A stretch of 64,000 nucleotides of DNA, taken from contig CALEDQ010000004.1 in the NCBI GenBank assembly GCA_937949615.1, forward strand, positions 329,011-393,010, written 5' to 3'. How positions within the stretch are numbered: position 1 is the first letter of the stretch; every line of letters begins with the position of its first letter. The position numbers and the translations under genes are program-made. Source of the stretch: an uncultured bacterium (GTDB lineage Bacteria; Muiribacteriota; Ozemobacteria; Ozemobacterales; Ozemobacteraceae). The notes under the pieces are model-generated. The model searched no databases. It was not told where the DNA came from and saw only the letters and a list, made by a program, of their open reading frames with translations. This document shows positions 18,879-27,319 of the stretch, piece after piece.

Positions 18879-19898
18879 ATGCAGGAACTCTATAACAACC
18901 CAGCTGTTCCGACCCTGAACGTAAACACCAGCCAACCGGTCGAGCAGGAAAAGGTTCTTGCCGTATGGCCCGACGTCATTGCCTATATTTTCGCCGGCAT
19001 CGGCCTGTCGTATCTGATCAACATCTCGATTGAAACCAGAGACCTCGATCAGGCTCTGACATGGGGTGCGGTCGGCTTTGCCGCGCTCTGGGGGTTCACC
19101 GGCTTCAGACACGGCCTGTTCAACGAAATAGTTTTGCTCGCACGCCTCGCAGTGCCCGCCTTTCTCGCCTGGCAGTTCGGAAGTGAAGCCGGCAGTTTTC
19201 TCGGCATGCCAAATTTTATCGGCCTCAGTATTGGCAGCCCGCTGATTTTCATGCTGTCATATTTTATCGTCGGCCGCGTCTTCCGGCAGCAGATTCTCAA
19301 GCCAAAGATACCGACCGCTCCAGGCCAGATTCTTGGTTTGTTTGTCGGCGTTGCCGAAGCCGGGGCGGTGATTGCGCTAACCGGTTTTGCCCTCAGCTAT
19401 ATTCCGACCGGCAATTTCAAAATGGAAAGCTCTCTGACAGCCGAACTCGGCAGGGCTGCTGAACAGGCCTTCATTCAGCCGATGCTGTCGTCGGTTGCCA
19501 CCGGCCCCGCCACTCTTCTGCCACTGCTGGCCGATAAAAAATTCATCGAAAACGCCCCCAAAATGAACTGGCACAGCGTTGAAACTGAACTGGCGACCAT
19601 TGGCCAGCACCCCAAAGTGCAAAACCTGCTCCAGGACACAGAACTGAAAGAGCTGGCAGTACAGAAGAATTTCGTCGCATTTGTTAAGCACCCAAAAATC
19701 AGAGCCATGCTCACCGACCCCGAACTCGGAAAAATCTCCGAAAACATCGACTGGCAGAAAATTCACAGCGCCATCGAACAGGGAATGCGTCAGCAAAGTC
19801 CGGCTCAACAGCAGCCAGCTCAGGCGCAGCCGCCAGAACCGGCTCAGACAACAGACATCACGCCTTTCCCGCCATCTGAAGAAGCTCCCCGAAATTGA
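18879..19898 (+). CDS. CvpA-family membrane protein with a long C-terminal extension
   Basis: The start is taken as ATG 18879 (MQELYNNPAV); a TTG 48 bases earlier is the only alternative. The 339-residue product has four or five helices. The stretch ALWGFTGFRHGLFNEIVLLARLAVPAFLAWQF is characteristic of the colicin V production (CvpA) family, inner-membrane proteins whose role is poorly defined. About 130 residues beyond the last helix form a charged helical region, followed by a Pro/Gln-rich tail. It lies 89 bases after the peptidase gene and may share its transcript. Confidence 0.75.
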   Translation: MQELYNNPAVPTLNVNTSQPVEQEKVLAVWPDVIAYIFAGIGLSYLINISIETRDLDQALTWGAVGFAALWGFTGFRHGLFNEIVLLARLAVPAFLAWQFGSEAGSFLGMPNFIGLSIGSPLIFMLSYFIVGRVFRQQILKPKIPTAPGQILGLFVGVAEAGAVIALTGFALSYIPTGNFKMESSLTAELGRAAEQAFIQPMLSSVATGPATLLPLLADKKFIENAPKMNWHSVETELATIGQHPKVQNLLQDTELKELAVQKNFVAFVKHPKIRAMLTDPELGKISENIDWQKIHSAIEQGMRQQSPAQQQPAQAQPPEPAQTTDITPFPPSEEAPRN

Positions 19899-20024
19899 AC
19901 CACCACTGCCTGTGACCAGACAGATGGTTTGACTATAAGCCAACAGATTTCGGCCGGATTTGTAAAAAAAGCATTACTAAACACTTGCAAAGTTGCCATT
20001 TATGGTCTAAAAAGGAACTTACCT

Positions 20025-20110
20025 GGAGAGGTGCCGGAGCGGTCGAACGGGGCGGTCTCGAAAACCGTTGAGGGCTTTGCCTTCCGCGAGTTCAAATCTC
20101 GCCCTCTCCG
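20025..20110 (+). tRNA. tRNA-Ser(CGA)
   Basis: Acceptor GGAGAGG (20025-20031) pairs with CCTCTCC (20103-20109). The anticodon loop CTCGAAA gives anticodon CGA, reading UCG. A long variable arm and a GTTCAAATC T-loop are present. CCA is not encoded. A T9 run directly after acts as terminator. Confidence 0.95.
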
Positions 20111-20183
20111 CTTTTTTTTTGCCATTTTTTCTTGATTGTCTTTATTGTGAACTCCGCAGAAACGAGAAACGGAACAGAGAAAA

Positions 20184-20801
20184 ATGCGAACCTGCCCTGA
20201 CCTGCCGATGAAGCAGATGCCGGTGATCGTTAAAATCGGCAGCCCGATAAGCATTAATTTCGCGCTTTTCTGCGTCGCCATGGTTCTGGCCGGCACCTGG
20301 GGCATGGGGTTGATGTTCCGCTGGCCGGGCAAACATTTTGTGGTCATAACCATTCTCGCTCTTATGATGATCGTGCCTTTTCTCGGCATTTTCTACCGTA
20401 AAATAGAAATGTCGATCACGAAAAAAATGGTCAGATGGGAATCGGAACGCTGGCCATTTCTCGCAATCAGATGGCAGGAACCCTTCTCCAGCTTCAAATA
20501 CATTGTCATCGAAGAAACACAGCCATCTCTTGATGGGCCGGAACTGCTGCACTTTCGCCCTGACCGGCTGACTCTGATCAGAAAAGGCAAATACGGCCGA
20601 ATTGAAGCGCGCCTGCTGCATATCATGCTCTACCACCCCGAAAATCCGGCAAAATTCTCGGTTTCGCTCGCCTGCTTCGGTTTCTCTGAAATAGAAAAAG
20701 CCAGAGAATATCTCGACTCTGCGCAAAAACTTCTCGGCCTGCCCAAAGCAATTCTGAAAAACGGTCAGATTGAAGAAATCGAAGACTTCATGGGCGAGTA
20801 G
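20184..20801 (+). CDS. hypothetical membrane protein with two helices
   Basis: A 205-residue product. Two hydrophobic helices (about 25-45 and 53-72) are followed by a soluble domain of some 130 residues rich in beta-strand pattern (MVRWESERWPFLAIRWQEPFSSFKYIVIEE). The architecture resembles small proteins with a membrane hairpin and a PH-like cytoplasmic domain, but I recognise no family. No clear ribosome site precedes ATG 20184, so the true start could be a later Met (for example MKQMPVIVKIG). Confidence 0.65.
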   Translation: MRTCPDLPMKQMPVIVKIGSPISINFALFCVAMVLAGTWGMGLMFRWPGKHFVVITILALMMIVPFLGIFYRKIEMSITKKMVRWESERWPFLAIRWQEPFSSFKYIVIEETQPSLDGPELLHFRPDRLTLIRKGKYGRIEARLLHIMLYHPENPAKFSVSLACFGFSEIEKAREYLDSAQKLLGLPKAILKNGQIEEIEDFMGE

Positions 20802-21019
20802 GCTATTACGCCGAACCGGTAAAGCAGTCAAAACGCCAGCGCCAGGCATCGCAAACCACTACCCTTTTCTCTAACGCCAAAACATTTTTTCGATCACGAT
20901 CCGCAAAAACTGATAGACAGCCCGGTTTGTTGCAAACAAAAATGATCAGCAAAATCTGACTTTTCAATCAAATTTTTATATAGATATCTGGGCTAAAAGC
21001 ATTTTTTTCGGCGCGAAAT

Positions 21020-22900
21020 TCATTTATGAACGCTCTTTTGCAGCCTCTCGCCTTTATCAAGATAATCCTGATAAGAAGTCTGCATAATCATTTTGCCAAG
21101 CTTTATAAAGTCATCAGATATCGTTTTATCCCTGTGCAAAAGCCGATTTGAAGAATTGTCGAAAGCCATATAGCCAGATTTGGTTACCATTGAAAAACCG
21201 TCGTTGAAAAAACAGCATGCGAATTCACTACTCGTATTCAAAAATAGATTGCGAGAAAAAACAAATTCATCCGAGTTCAACTGAAGTATTTCGAGCAATG
21301 TTTTGGCAATGTCCTGCTGAGAGCCAATTTTCGTTATCACACCCGATCCACGGTCCAAAGCCCCCCCCATGAACAGCAACGGAATATGATATTTTTCAGG
21401 TTCATAGCGCTGAGGGTGGCCAATATACGATGTTCCATGATCAGCGACAACAATTATCAGAGAGTTTTGGTAGCACGGAAGTTGCTCAATTTTTTCAATA
21501 AAACCTGTAATGGCTCGATCTGTATAAGCGAGAGCATTTTTATATTTTGAGACTTTATCGTTGCCTGAAAATACTGACGTATCCGGAACTTCAAATGGCT
21601 CATGACTGCTGAGAGTCAATATTACCGAAAAGAATTGCTGATCGCTTCTTTCAATATGTTCCAGGGCAAGGTCCAACACATTATGATCATGAACCCCCCA
21701 TTTTGATCTTGGAATTTTGGCAGAAAAAGATTTCTCATCGAAAATTCTGTCGAATCCTCCATGAAAAAGATAGTTTTTCATATTGTCGAAGTTGATGTCT
21801 CCACCATAGTAGAAAGAAGTCTGGTACCCGGCATTTTTTAGACTTTTCCCCAGATTCGGCAGAAAAAAAGCTTTTCGAGTCGAAGAAATAATCTCTGATC
21901 TTGGTTGAGCTGGATAACCGCTTAATACTCCGACCAGCCCTTTTCCGGTTCTGTCACCGGTCGCGTAAATATTTGAGAACAGCAGACCTTCTTTCGCGAG
22001 GCGATTGAAGCCGGAAGTAACGCCAGCCTCACCACCAACGACCTCTACAGCGCTAGCAGAAAAGCTTTCCCATATAATTAGAATTACATTTGGCAAGTTT
22101 GAATTAATTGAATTATCTACTTTTTTTGGAGGATTTGGCTGATAAGCTGCTTTTACGTTTTGCTCCGCTTCATCAGAAGAAAAATATTTGTATGGATTCC
22201 CTTTATCCTGGACTCCTTCAAGAAGAGTGCGAAAGAAACTCCAGTGAATGTTGATCGCTGCCTGATTGGCAAAATCATTATCGGAAAAACAGGCATAACT
22301 TGGATTGAGAGGGATATTGCAAAAACCACCTCTTCCAGCTATCACCATTAGCGCCAATATAGCTGTCGAAGAAATCCATTTTTCCAGGTTCGACGAATGT
22401 GACTTCCCTATTTTTGTAAGAAACAAATGAACAATCTTTTTGTAGGCAAGCAGAGAGAAGATGACAAGCAGAATTAGAATCCATCCCAGCATTAAAATGG
22501 GTGAAGAACAAGATGACGCGAATGCTTCTTTTGGGCTGCAAAGATAATGCAAAGCTGAAGCATCAATGCGGAATCCCCATATTGAAAAAATTTCCATGTC
22601 AGAAACAGAAATCAGAGACAGGATTGTTGCCGTGAAAATACTGTAATAAAAAGTAAGCTTGCGAAAATACCGGTTTGACAGATCTTCGAAACAGAGAGAA
22701 AGTAAAAAAGGAAATACTAGAATGTAACTTGCCATTGCAAGATCCATCTTTAGGCCTTTTAGCAGCATTTCAGAGAACAGATTTGCTTGCATCTCTACGA
22801 GAAGATCGTGTCTGTAACCGAGAAATAGTAGACGAGTTATTACCGCAAATCCAACCCAAAAAAGAGTATAGCGTAAATAAAATTTGATTCTCGAACTCAT
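21020..22900 (-). CDS. LtaS-like sulfatase-fold phosphoglycerol/phosphoethanolamine transferase
   Basis: A 626-residue membrane enzyme. Five helices occupy roughly residues 1-190. The extracytoplasmic sulfatase domain follows: NVILIIWESFSASAVEVVGG supplies the first metal ligand, TGDRTGKGLVGVLSGYP contains the likely nucleophile Thr, FYYGGDINFDNM and GVHDHNVLDLALEH are family blocks, and VVADHGTSYIGHPQRYEPEKYHIPLLF holds the closing Asp-His pair. The family moves phosphoglycerol or phosphoethanolamine from lipids onto glycan or lipoteichoic-type polymers. It lies 25 bases after the secreted-protein gene, so the pair is probably one operon. The segment is AT-richer than the genes to its left. 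A C8 run at 21361-21368 is in frame. Confidence 0.88.
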   Translation of the reverse strand: MSSRIKFYLRYTLFWVGFAVITRLLFLGYRHDLLVEMQANLFSEMLLKGLKMDLAMASYILVFPFLLSLCFEDLSNRYFRKLTFYYSIFTATILSLISVSDMEIFSIWGFRIDASALHYLCSPKEAFASSCSSPILMLGWILILLVIFSLLAYKKIVHLFLTKIGKSHSSNLEKWISSTAILALMVIAGRGGFCNIPLNPSYACFSDNDFANQAAINIHWSFFRTLLEGVQDKGNPYKYFSSDEAEQNVKAAYQPNPPKKVDNSINSNLPNVILIIWESFSASAVEVVGGEAGVTSGFNRLAKEGLLFSNIYATGDRTGKGLVGVLSGYPAQPRSEIISSTRKAFFLPNLGKSLKNAGYQTSFYYGGDINFDNMKNYLFHGGFDRIFDEKSFSAKIPRSKWGVHDHNVLDLALEHIERSDQQFFSVILTLSSHEPFEVPDTSVFSGNDKVSKYKNALAYTDRAITGFIEKIEQLPCYQNSLIIVVADHGTSYIGHPQRYEPEKYHIPLLFMGGALDRGSGVITKIGSQQDIAKTLLEILQLNSDEFVFSRNLFLNTSSEFACCFFNDGFSMVTKSGYMAFDNSSNRLLHRDKTISDDFIKLGKMIMQTSYQDYLDKGERLQKSVHK

Positions 22901-22925
22901 TTGAGCGGACTCCCTTAAAGGATGA

Positions 22926-23474
22926 TTAGAAAAATTGAATTCTCAGGGGAGTTTCGTAAGGCTCTCGACTAAATTCAACCTCTGCTATTTCGACAATGGG
23001 CAACTTGTGTGAACTGAAAACCGACGCTTTTGAATTAAAAACTCTTTCAAAGCCAATGATCCTACCTTTGACCCTAATTTCTGATGAGTTATCGTTAATT
23101 CTTGGGTCATCTGGCACGCTCCCGGGAAATTCAATTCCGAACACATAATCCATGTTGTAGTTTGGATTTACTGAATCTCTGGTGTTGGCAAAAAATCTGA
23201 TTTTGCCCTGCTTTTTATCTGAAAAACAAAGTTTGCCGCTCAATTCAACTGCCTCACCTACCACCATATTGTCGTAGGTAGCTTCATTTATGGAAACTTT
23301 GCGATTGATGTATGCTTTTTGCGCTATTTTTCGACGTTCAAAGCCTTTTTGAAATACATCAGAGCTTCTCATTATCTGGGCAAATACTGAAGAGTTCACC
23401 ATGACTGCCATCAAAACAAGAACAGTAAGAATCAAGGTTTTTACAGAACATTTCTGGATACGTTGCATCTGCAT
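22926..23474 (-). CDS. secreted protein of unknown function, co-transcribed with the LtaS-like gene
   Basis: A 182-residue product with a signal peptide (about 1-32, ending SSVFAQ). ATG 23474 follows AAGGAG by 5 bases. The mature part has a beta-rich look (ELSGKLCFSDKKQGKIRFFAN, SSEIRVKGRIIGFERVF) compatible with an OB or similar small barrel; I do not recognise the family. A TetR-type operator (23526-23547) overlaps its upstream region, so it is probably the first gene of the regulated unit. Confidence 0.7.
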   Translation of the reverse strand: MQMQRIQKCSVKTLILTVLVLMAVMVNSSVFAQIMRSSDVFQKGFERRKIAQKAYINRKVSINEATYDNMVVGEAVELSGKLCFSDKKQGKIRFFANTRDSVNPNYNMDYVFGIEFPGSVPDDPRINDNSSEIRVKGRIIGFERVFNSKASVFSSHKLPIVEIAEVEFSREPYETPLRIQFF

Positions 23475-23525
23475 ATAAACTCCTTATCATCTCCGACTCC
23501 GAATTGATTCAATCGGAGCCATAAA

Positions 23526-23547
23526 ATAGTGAAATAGCTTTCACTAT
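23526..23547. promoter_or_regulatory. TetR-type operator 1 (ATAGTGAA-N6-TTCACTAT)
   Basis: A perfect 8-bp inverted repeat with a 6-base spacer, 52 bases ahead of the secreted-protein start. It begins next to a reverse-strand -35-like TTGACT (23550-23555), so bound repressor would cover the promoter. Confidence 0.8.
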
Positions 23548-23627
23548 CTAGTCAAAAAAGTTTCATAACAAAACCGGTTCCGCCATTTTAGGTCGAAACC
23601 AATAAATCCGTTTTGGTTAAATCATCA

Positions 23628-23649
23628 ATAGTGAAAGTGCATTCACTAT
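23628..23649. promoter_or_regulatory. TetR-type operator 2
   Basis: The same half-sites, ATAGTGAA and TTCACTAT, with spacer AGTGCA. It lies 15 bases after the tetR stop codon and 102 bases, centre to centre, from operator 1. Confidence 0.75.
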
Positions 23650-23663
23650 CAATCTAAAAAAAA

Positions 23664-24263
23664 CTAATTTGCCTTTAACACCTCTTCAAAGACTTTCCAT
23701 GCTAGTTCGGCATGCTTTAACAATTCAGATTTCGAATGTTTGTGAAGCGTAAGAAAGCCAATTTGCGCAACCATAGCAAATTGATATGTGGTAAGGGCTT
23801 CCGGGGAAAGATCTTTGCGAATCTGCCCGGCTTCCTGAGCCGCTTTAAAAAGACCGGAAACTAAATTTAGACGCCGTTCATGAATTTTACAGAAAATAGA
23901 TTTCAGTTCACTGTCTGAATTCAGCATCTCGTCTGAAAACACGATGAACGGAACGCCAGGCGAGTTCATTGCTCTGGTGATTTCAGCAATATAAACATCA
24001 TGAATCCGCTTGACGAAGTTGCCGTCACCCTTGGACGCCAGCCTTAGAATTTCTTCCGATTGATGAAGGAGCAGTTGAACAATAGCTTTGAAAATCTGTT
24101 TTTTGTTTTTAAAATGCTTATATAGCGCCGACGGAACCACGCCTACCGCTGTAGCTATTCTCTCCGTAGTAAGCCCTTTAACGCCGTGAACCGCTACAAG
24201 CTCCAATGCTGCCTGAGCGATCTGTTCCTGGCGTATTTCCGTTACAACTTTTGCGGCTCTCAT
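23664..24263 (-). CDS. TetR/AcrR family repressor, probably translated from a leaderless transcript
   Basis: A 199-residue regulator. Residues 8-60 form the TetR DNA-binding domain: IRQEQIAQAALELVAVHGVKG, then TTERIATAVGVVPSALYKHFKNKKQIFKA. The remaining 140 residues are the helical ligand-binding domain. Two operator palindromes sit in its own promoter and two more lie past its end in front of the secreted-protein/LtaS-like pair, so it likely represses itself and that operon. The -10 hexamer ends 6 bases before the ATG, which puts transcription start at or next to the start codon. Ligand unknown. Confidence 0.9.
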   Translation of the reverse strand: MRAAKVVTEIRQEQIAQAALELVAVHGVKGLTTERIATAVGVVPSALYKHFKNKKQIFKAIVQLLLHQSEEILRLASKGDGNFVKRIHDVYIAEITRAMNSPGVPFIVFSDEMLNSDSELKSIFCKIHERRLNLVSGLFKAAQEAGQIRKDLSPEALTTYQFAMVAQIGFLTLHKHSKSELLKHAELAWKVFEEVLKAN

Positions 24264-24285
24264 ATTGTGAATATATATTCACTAT
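24264..24285. promoter_or_regulatory. TetR-type operator 3, covering the tetR -10 box
   Basis: ATTGTGAA-TATATA-TTCACTAT, one mismatch between the arms. It begins at the base next to the tetR start codon and contains the -10 hexamer. Confidence 0.8.
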
Positions 24286-24298
24286 TATATTTTGTCAA
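24270..24298 (-). promoter_or_regulatory. consensus promoter of tetR
   Basis: Reverse-strand TTGACA (24293-24298) and TATATT (24270-24275) with 17 bases between. Only six bases separate the -10 box from the ATG. Confidence 0.8.
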
Positions 24299-24302
24299 GC
24301 AA

Positions 24303-24324
24303 ATAGTGAATTAGCATTCACAAT
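24303..24324. promoter_or_regulatory. TetR-type operator 4
   Basis: ATAGTGAA-TTAGCA-TTCACAAT, one mismatch between arms, centred 39 bases from operator 3 and just upstream of the tetR -35 box. Confidence 0.75.
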
Positions 24325-25401
24325 CCCTACGATGATCCATACGCCACCGAAAACACACACCAGACCATTTTCCCGCTTCATCAACCAAACTTGGCAATTG
24401 ATCCATTAAGGGGTTGATCGTTGCGACTTCCAAACAATTGTTTTATATTTTGAGAACAGCAAAAGCATTATTAACAGCGGATTATTAAGATAGAACGTCA
24501 TGAGAATCTTGATGAAATATAAGCGCAACCATAAGTTTCAAAGAAAAAGCCATTACTGGGAAGCAGTAAATACATTCGGAGAGGAAATTGTTAACAATAG
24601 AAATAAGCTACATAGTCCTAAGATTCTCCGGCTCTGAGATTTTGGGCGATTTGCTGCTTTGTGAGCGGGATATTCTCGATGTCATTAAATCCAGAACCTG
24701 AAGCCTAAACACTTTTCCAAACTTACTTTCTTTCCAATTTTCGGGCATACCCATACCAACCTCTATTTCAAGCCCCTCTATATTGGCATGCGCATCATCA
24801 ATTACAGACTCAAATTTGTCCTTCCATGTTTTGACAATTGAATTCCCTACGCCTCCCACAAAAAAGAAGTAGCGAACTATTGATATGACTGCCCAGATAC
24901 GCTTTTCAGAAGTTTGAAAATGCTCGAAACCTTCAATAATCTTTGGCTACTGCGGACAAATCTGCAATTCCAGGCTCCAGAGTCTGCCATGGCGCGCACA
25001 AAGATTTCATACATATACCAGGACATGCAACCAGGATTTAAACACCGGGCCGGGCAAACAAAATCGCTTGGCAATTTTATTCTGCAAAGAAGGAACTAAA
25101 CCTGCAAACATGGTCGACAAACATCCGAAAGAAAAAATCTCAACTTCTGCCCAAACTGGCAAATTTGGATATTCGCAATACTTTTCCCCGAAATGTTAAA
25201 CAAATATCTCTTTCAAGCATTCGACCTCTTGTAGCTATCTCGCGTCTTCTTTGAAACGATATTCATTGGTAAGGCTGTTTGGCTCATTATGACCAAAAGG
25301 CCCTAGCAAATGCGCCATTTCATATGCAATACCTGTTCCAAGCTCAATTTCAAATTGCTGATCTGACTTTAGCAAGCCCAAAAATTGATTCGGCTAAAAT
25401 G
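24325..25401. other. gene-poor AT-rich stretch with coding remnants
   Basis: I see no confident gene here. A 44-codon forward frame at about 24500-24635 and short reverse frames are present, none with family motifs. The reverse frame 24608-24859 is listed separately. The stretch looks like decayed sequence between the TetR locus and tRNA-Leu. Confidence 0.5.
24608..24859 (-). pseudogene. possible remnant of a small membrane-anchored protein
   Basis: The reverse frame reads an 83-residue product from a GTG. It stays open some 25 codons further upstream without an ATG, and that extension encodes a hydrophobic stretch (WAVISIVRYFFFVGGVG) in front of TWKDKFESVIDDAHANIEGLEIEVGMG. The amino-acid pattern looks protein-like but the start is missing, which suggests a broken gene. 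I do not recognise a family. Confidence 0.3.
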
Positions 25402-25424
25402 AAAAAATCCTCGTTTTCACGAGG
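25402..25424 (-). terminator. terminator of tRNA-Leu
   Basis: CCTCGT pairs with ACGAGG around a 4-base loop, followed on the reverse strand by a T6 run. Confidence 0.85.
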
Positions 25425-25434
25425 ACTCTTTCGG

Positions 25435-25516
25435 TGCCGGGGACGGGACTTGAACCCGTATGGCTCTCGCCACACGCCCCTCAAACGTGCGTGTCTACCA
25501 GTTCCACCACCCCGGC
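25435..25516 (-). tRNA. tRNA-Leu(GAG)
   Basis: Acceptor GCCGGGG pairs with CCCCGGC. The anticodon stem CACGT/GCGTG encloses loop TTGAGGG, anticodon GAG. The variable arm TGGC-GAGA-GCCA is the class II type expected for Leu. CCA is not encoded. Confidence 0.95.
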
Positions 25517-25532
25517 GGGGGACGTGAGGGTG

Positions 25533-25561
25533 ATTATAGCGCAACCTGAATTTACAGTCAA
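25533..25561 (-). promoter_or_regulatory. consensus sigma-70 promoter of tRNA-Leu
   Basis: Reverse-strand TTGACT and TATAAT separated by exactly 17 bases, with the tRNA beginning 17 bases after the -10 box. Confidence 0.9.
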
Positions 25562-25722
25562 CAAAAAATTAAAAGTTTTTGTTTTGTGTTTTTTTTCACA
25601 ATAAATTAAACTGTTTCTGACAACCCCCGAAGCGAAAATAAATGTCGGGTATCTGGACAAAAGCAGCCAGTAATGGCAGAATCAGCAATGAAAATCAAAT
25701 GACACAACAAGGAAAGTCGACC

Positions 25723-26583
25723 ATGCTCGACAGTTTTGAAAAATACCTGTATCAGACAGTTTTTCCGATGCAGCCGCCGGAAAACATCTACCACTACACG
25801 ACTCAGAAAGGCATTCTGGGAATCGTCACCCGCCGCGAGATGTGGGCGACTCAGGTGCATTTTCTCAATGACAAAAATGAAGTATTCCTGACCTTCAAGC
25901 TGCTCGAACGTGAACTGAAAAAGCAGGCCAGCCGCGCCCAGACCCCGGCCATCAAATCGATACTGAACAACATCAGACACAATCTGCCCCGCATCGATCA
26001 GGGGCATATCTGCATCGCTTCCTTCTGTGAAGAAAGCGACCTGCTGAGTCAGTGGCGCGGTTATGGCAATCAGGGCAAAGGCTACGCCATCGGCTTCAAC
26101 CTCAAGGAACTGACCCATATTGCCAAACGCCAGCATTTTGTTCTCTGGCCCTGCGTTTACAACACCGCCCTGCAGATGGAACTGGTGACTTACCTGATCG
26201 ACAACTGGTGCCGCGAGTTCGGCGGCCATAAAACCGTTCAACACGAAAAAATGCTGGCGATCATCAATACCAGCGTCTGCCAGCTTGCACCGATCATCAA
26301 AGACGAAAGCTTTTCAGAAGAAAAAGAATGGCGCCTGGTTTCGTCGGTAGTTTCGAGCAAATCGCCGCAATTCGCCTTCAGAGAAGGCGAGTTCTCGCTG
26401 ATTCCGTATTATAATTTCCAGATCGAAGACGAGCATGGCCGACTGAGCATCAGATCAATCGTCGTCGGGCCGTCACCGCACATGGAACTGGCACGCAACA
26501 GCCTGTCAACCTTTCTCGCCGCCAACAAACTGCCGACCGTCGACATCGTCAGCTCAAAAATACCTTTCCGCAACTGGAAATAA
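25723..26583 (+). CDS. DUF2971 protein
   Basis: I choose ATG 25723 (MLDSFEKYLYQ), preceded by AAGGA at proper distance; earlier in-frame ATGs at 25642 and 25699 lack one. The 286-residue product carries the DUF2971 pattern: IYHYTTQKGILGIVTRREMWAT near the start, HFLNDKNEV, SFCEESDLLSQWRGYG and GYAIGF in the middle, and EEKEWRLV followed by a basic-aromatic end. The YHYT and ERR-like features recall ADP-ribosyltransferase-like folds, but no activity is established to my knowledge. Confidence 0.85.
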   Translation: MLDSFEKYLYQTVFPMQPPENIYHYTTQKGILGIVTRREMWATQVHFLNDKNEVFLTFKLLERELKKQASRAQTPAIKSILNNIRHNLPRIDQGHICIASFCEESDLLSQWRGYGNQGKGYAIGFNLKELTHIAKRQHFVLWPCVYNTALQMELVTYLIDNWCREFGGHKTVQHEKMLAIINTSVCQLAPIIKDESFSEEKEWRLVSSVVSSKSPQFAFREGEFSLIPYYNFQIEDEHGRLSIRSIVVGPSPHMELARNSLSTFLAANKLPTVDIVSSKIPFRNWK

Positions 26584-26607
26584 CCCCGCCGGCGACTGCC
26601 AGCGGGG
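26584..26607 (+). terminator. probable terminator after the DUF2971 gene
   Basis: CCCCGC (26584-26589) pairs with GCGGGG (26602-26607) around a 12-base loop, followed by CTGTTTG. The T run is short, so termination may be weak. Confidence 0.5.
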
Positions 26608-26647
26608 CTGTTTGCGAAAGTTCTGTGAAGAACGCCTGAGCGTTCGG

Positions 26648-27172
26648 TTAATCTTCGACGGTCGTAGCGTTGTTGAGGTATTTCTTGTATTCGGCGGCCG
26701 AGAGAACGATTTCGGGGTATTCATTACTGACCCAGAAGCGTCTGCCATCGGGTGCCTGGCGCCATTCACCGTCGAGCAGGTTGACTTCGTTGCCGTAGAT
26801 CATCGCAACCTTCTTCTTGCTGCGCGGAAAATTCGGCACTTTGCCTTCGCCATGCCATTCTTCGAGCAGATAAGCGAGATCTGAACGTCTTTCATGCACG
26901 ACTTCAAAGTTCACTCTTTCGAAAAAGCGGCTGAGAATATCTGATTCTGTGGCTTCGACAGTTTCGACGAAGCGCTGAATGTCAGTTTTCGAGGCCAGCA
27001 GCGCCGTAAAAAGTTCAGACTCGCGCAGCTGCAGGGAAACATCACGCGATGCTTCCTGAGCGCTCATTGCCTTGTCGTTGGTTATCAGATCGGCGACAAC
27101 GTCACACCAGGCGGCAGATACGGTGAATAGTGTGAATAAAAGGACCAGCCATGTAAGCTTGTTAACTTTCAT
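26648..27172 (-). CDS. secreted hypothetical protein
   Basis: A 174-residue product with a signal peptide (KLTWLVLLFTLFTVSAAWC; a Cys at the cleavage point would also allow lipidation, though the lipobox AAWC is imperfect). The mature part is mostly helical (QLRESELFTALLASKTDIQRFVETVEATESDILSRFFE). The C-terminal third has an SH3-like look (KVAMIYGNEVNLLDGEWRQAPDGRRFWVSN). No family recognised. It is convergent with the DUF2971 gene. Confidence 0.65.
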   Translation of the reverse strand: MKVNKLTWLVLLFTLFTVSAAWCDVVADLITNDKAMSAQEASRDVSLQLRESELFTALLASKTDIQRFVETVEATESDILSRFFERVNFEVVHERRSDLAYLLEEWHGEGKVPNFPRSKKKVAMIYGNEVNLLDGEWRQAPDGRRFWVSNEYPEIVLSAAEYKKYLNNATTVED

Positions 27173-27319
27173 ATCAGCCTCGGTTAGAAGATTTGCAATT
27201 ATCTTGTTGCAAATTGCGTACCATTTCTCGAAGGGCTGCCAGCAGCGATAAATACAGAATTACTTTCTTATCGCGGGCAAAAGTGCTAAATTATCAGCAG
27301 CCGGTTGCTGAGAAATTAC

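Noticed and set aside
21361..21368. C8 run in the LtaS-like gene as a frameshift
   Set aside because: The frame is intact on both sides and family motifs continue in the same frame.
24877..25074. 65-residue reverse frame as a gene
   Set aside because: No ribosome site, unusual composition and overlap with an equally weak frame; treated as decayed sequence.
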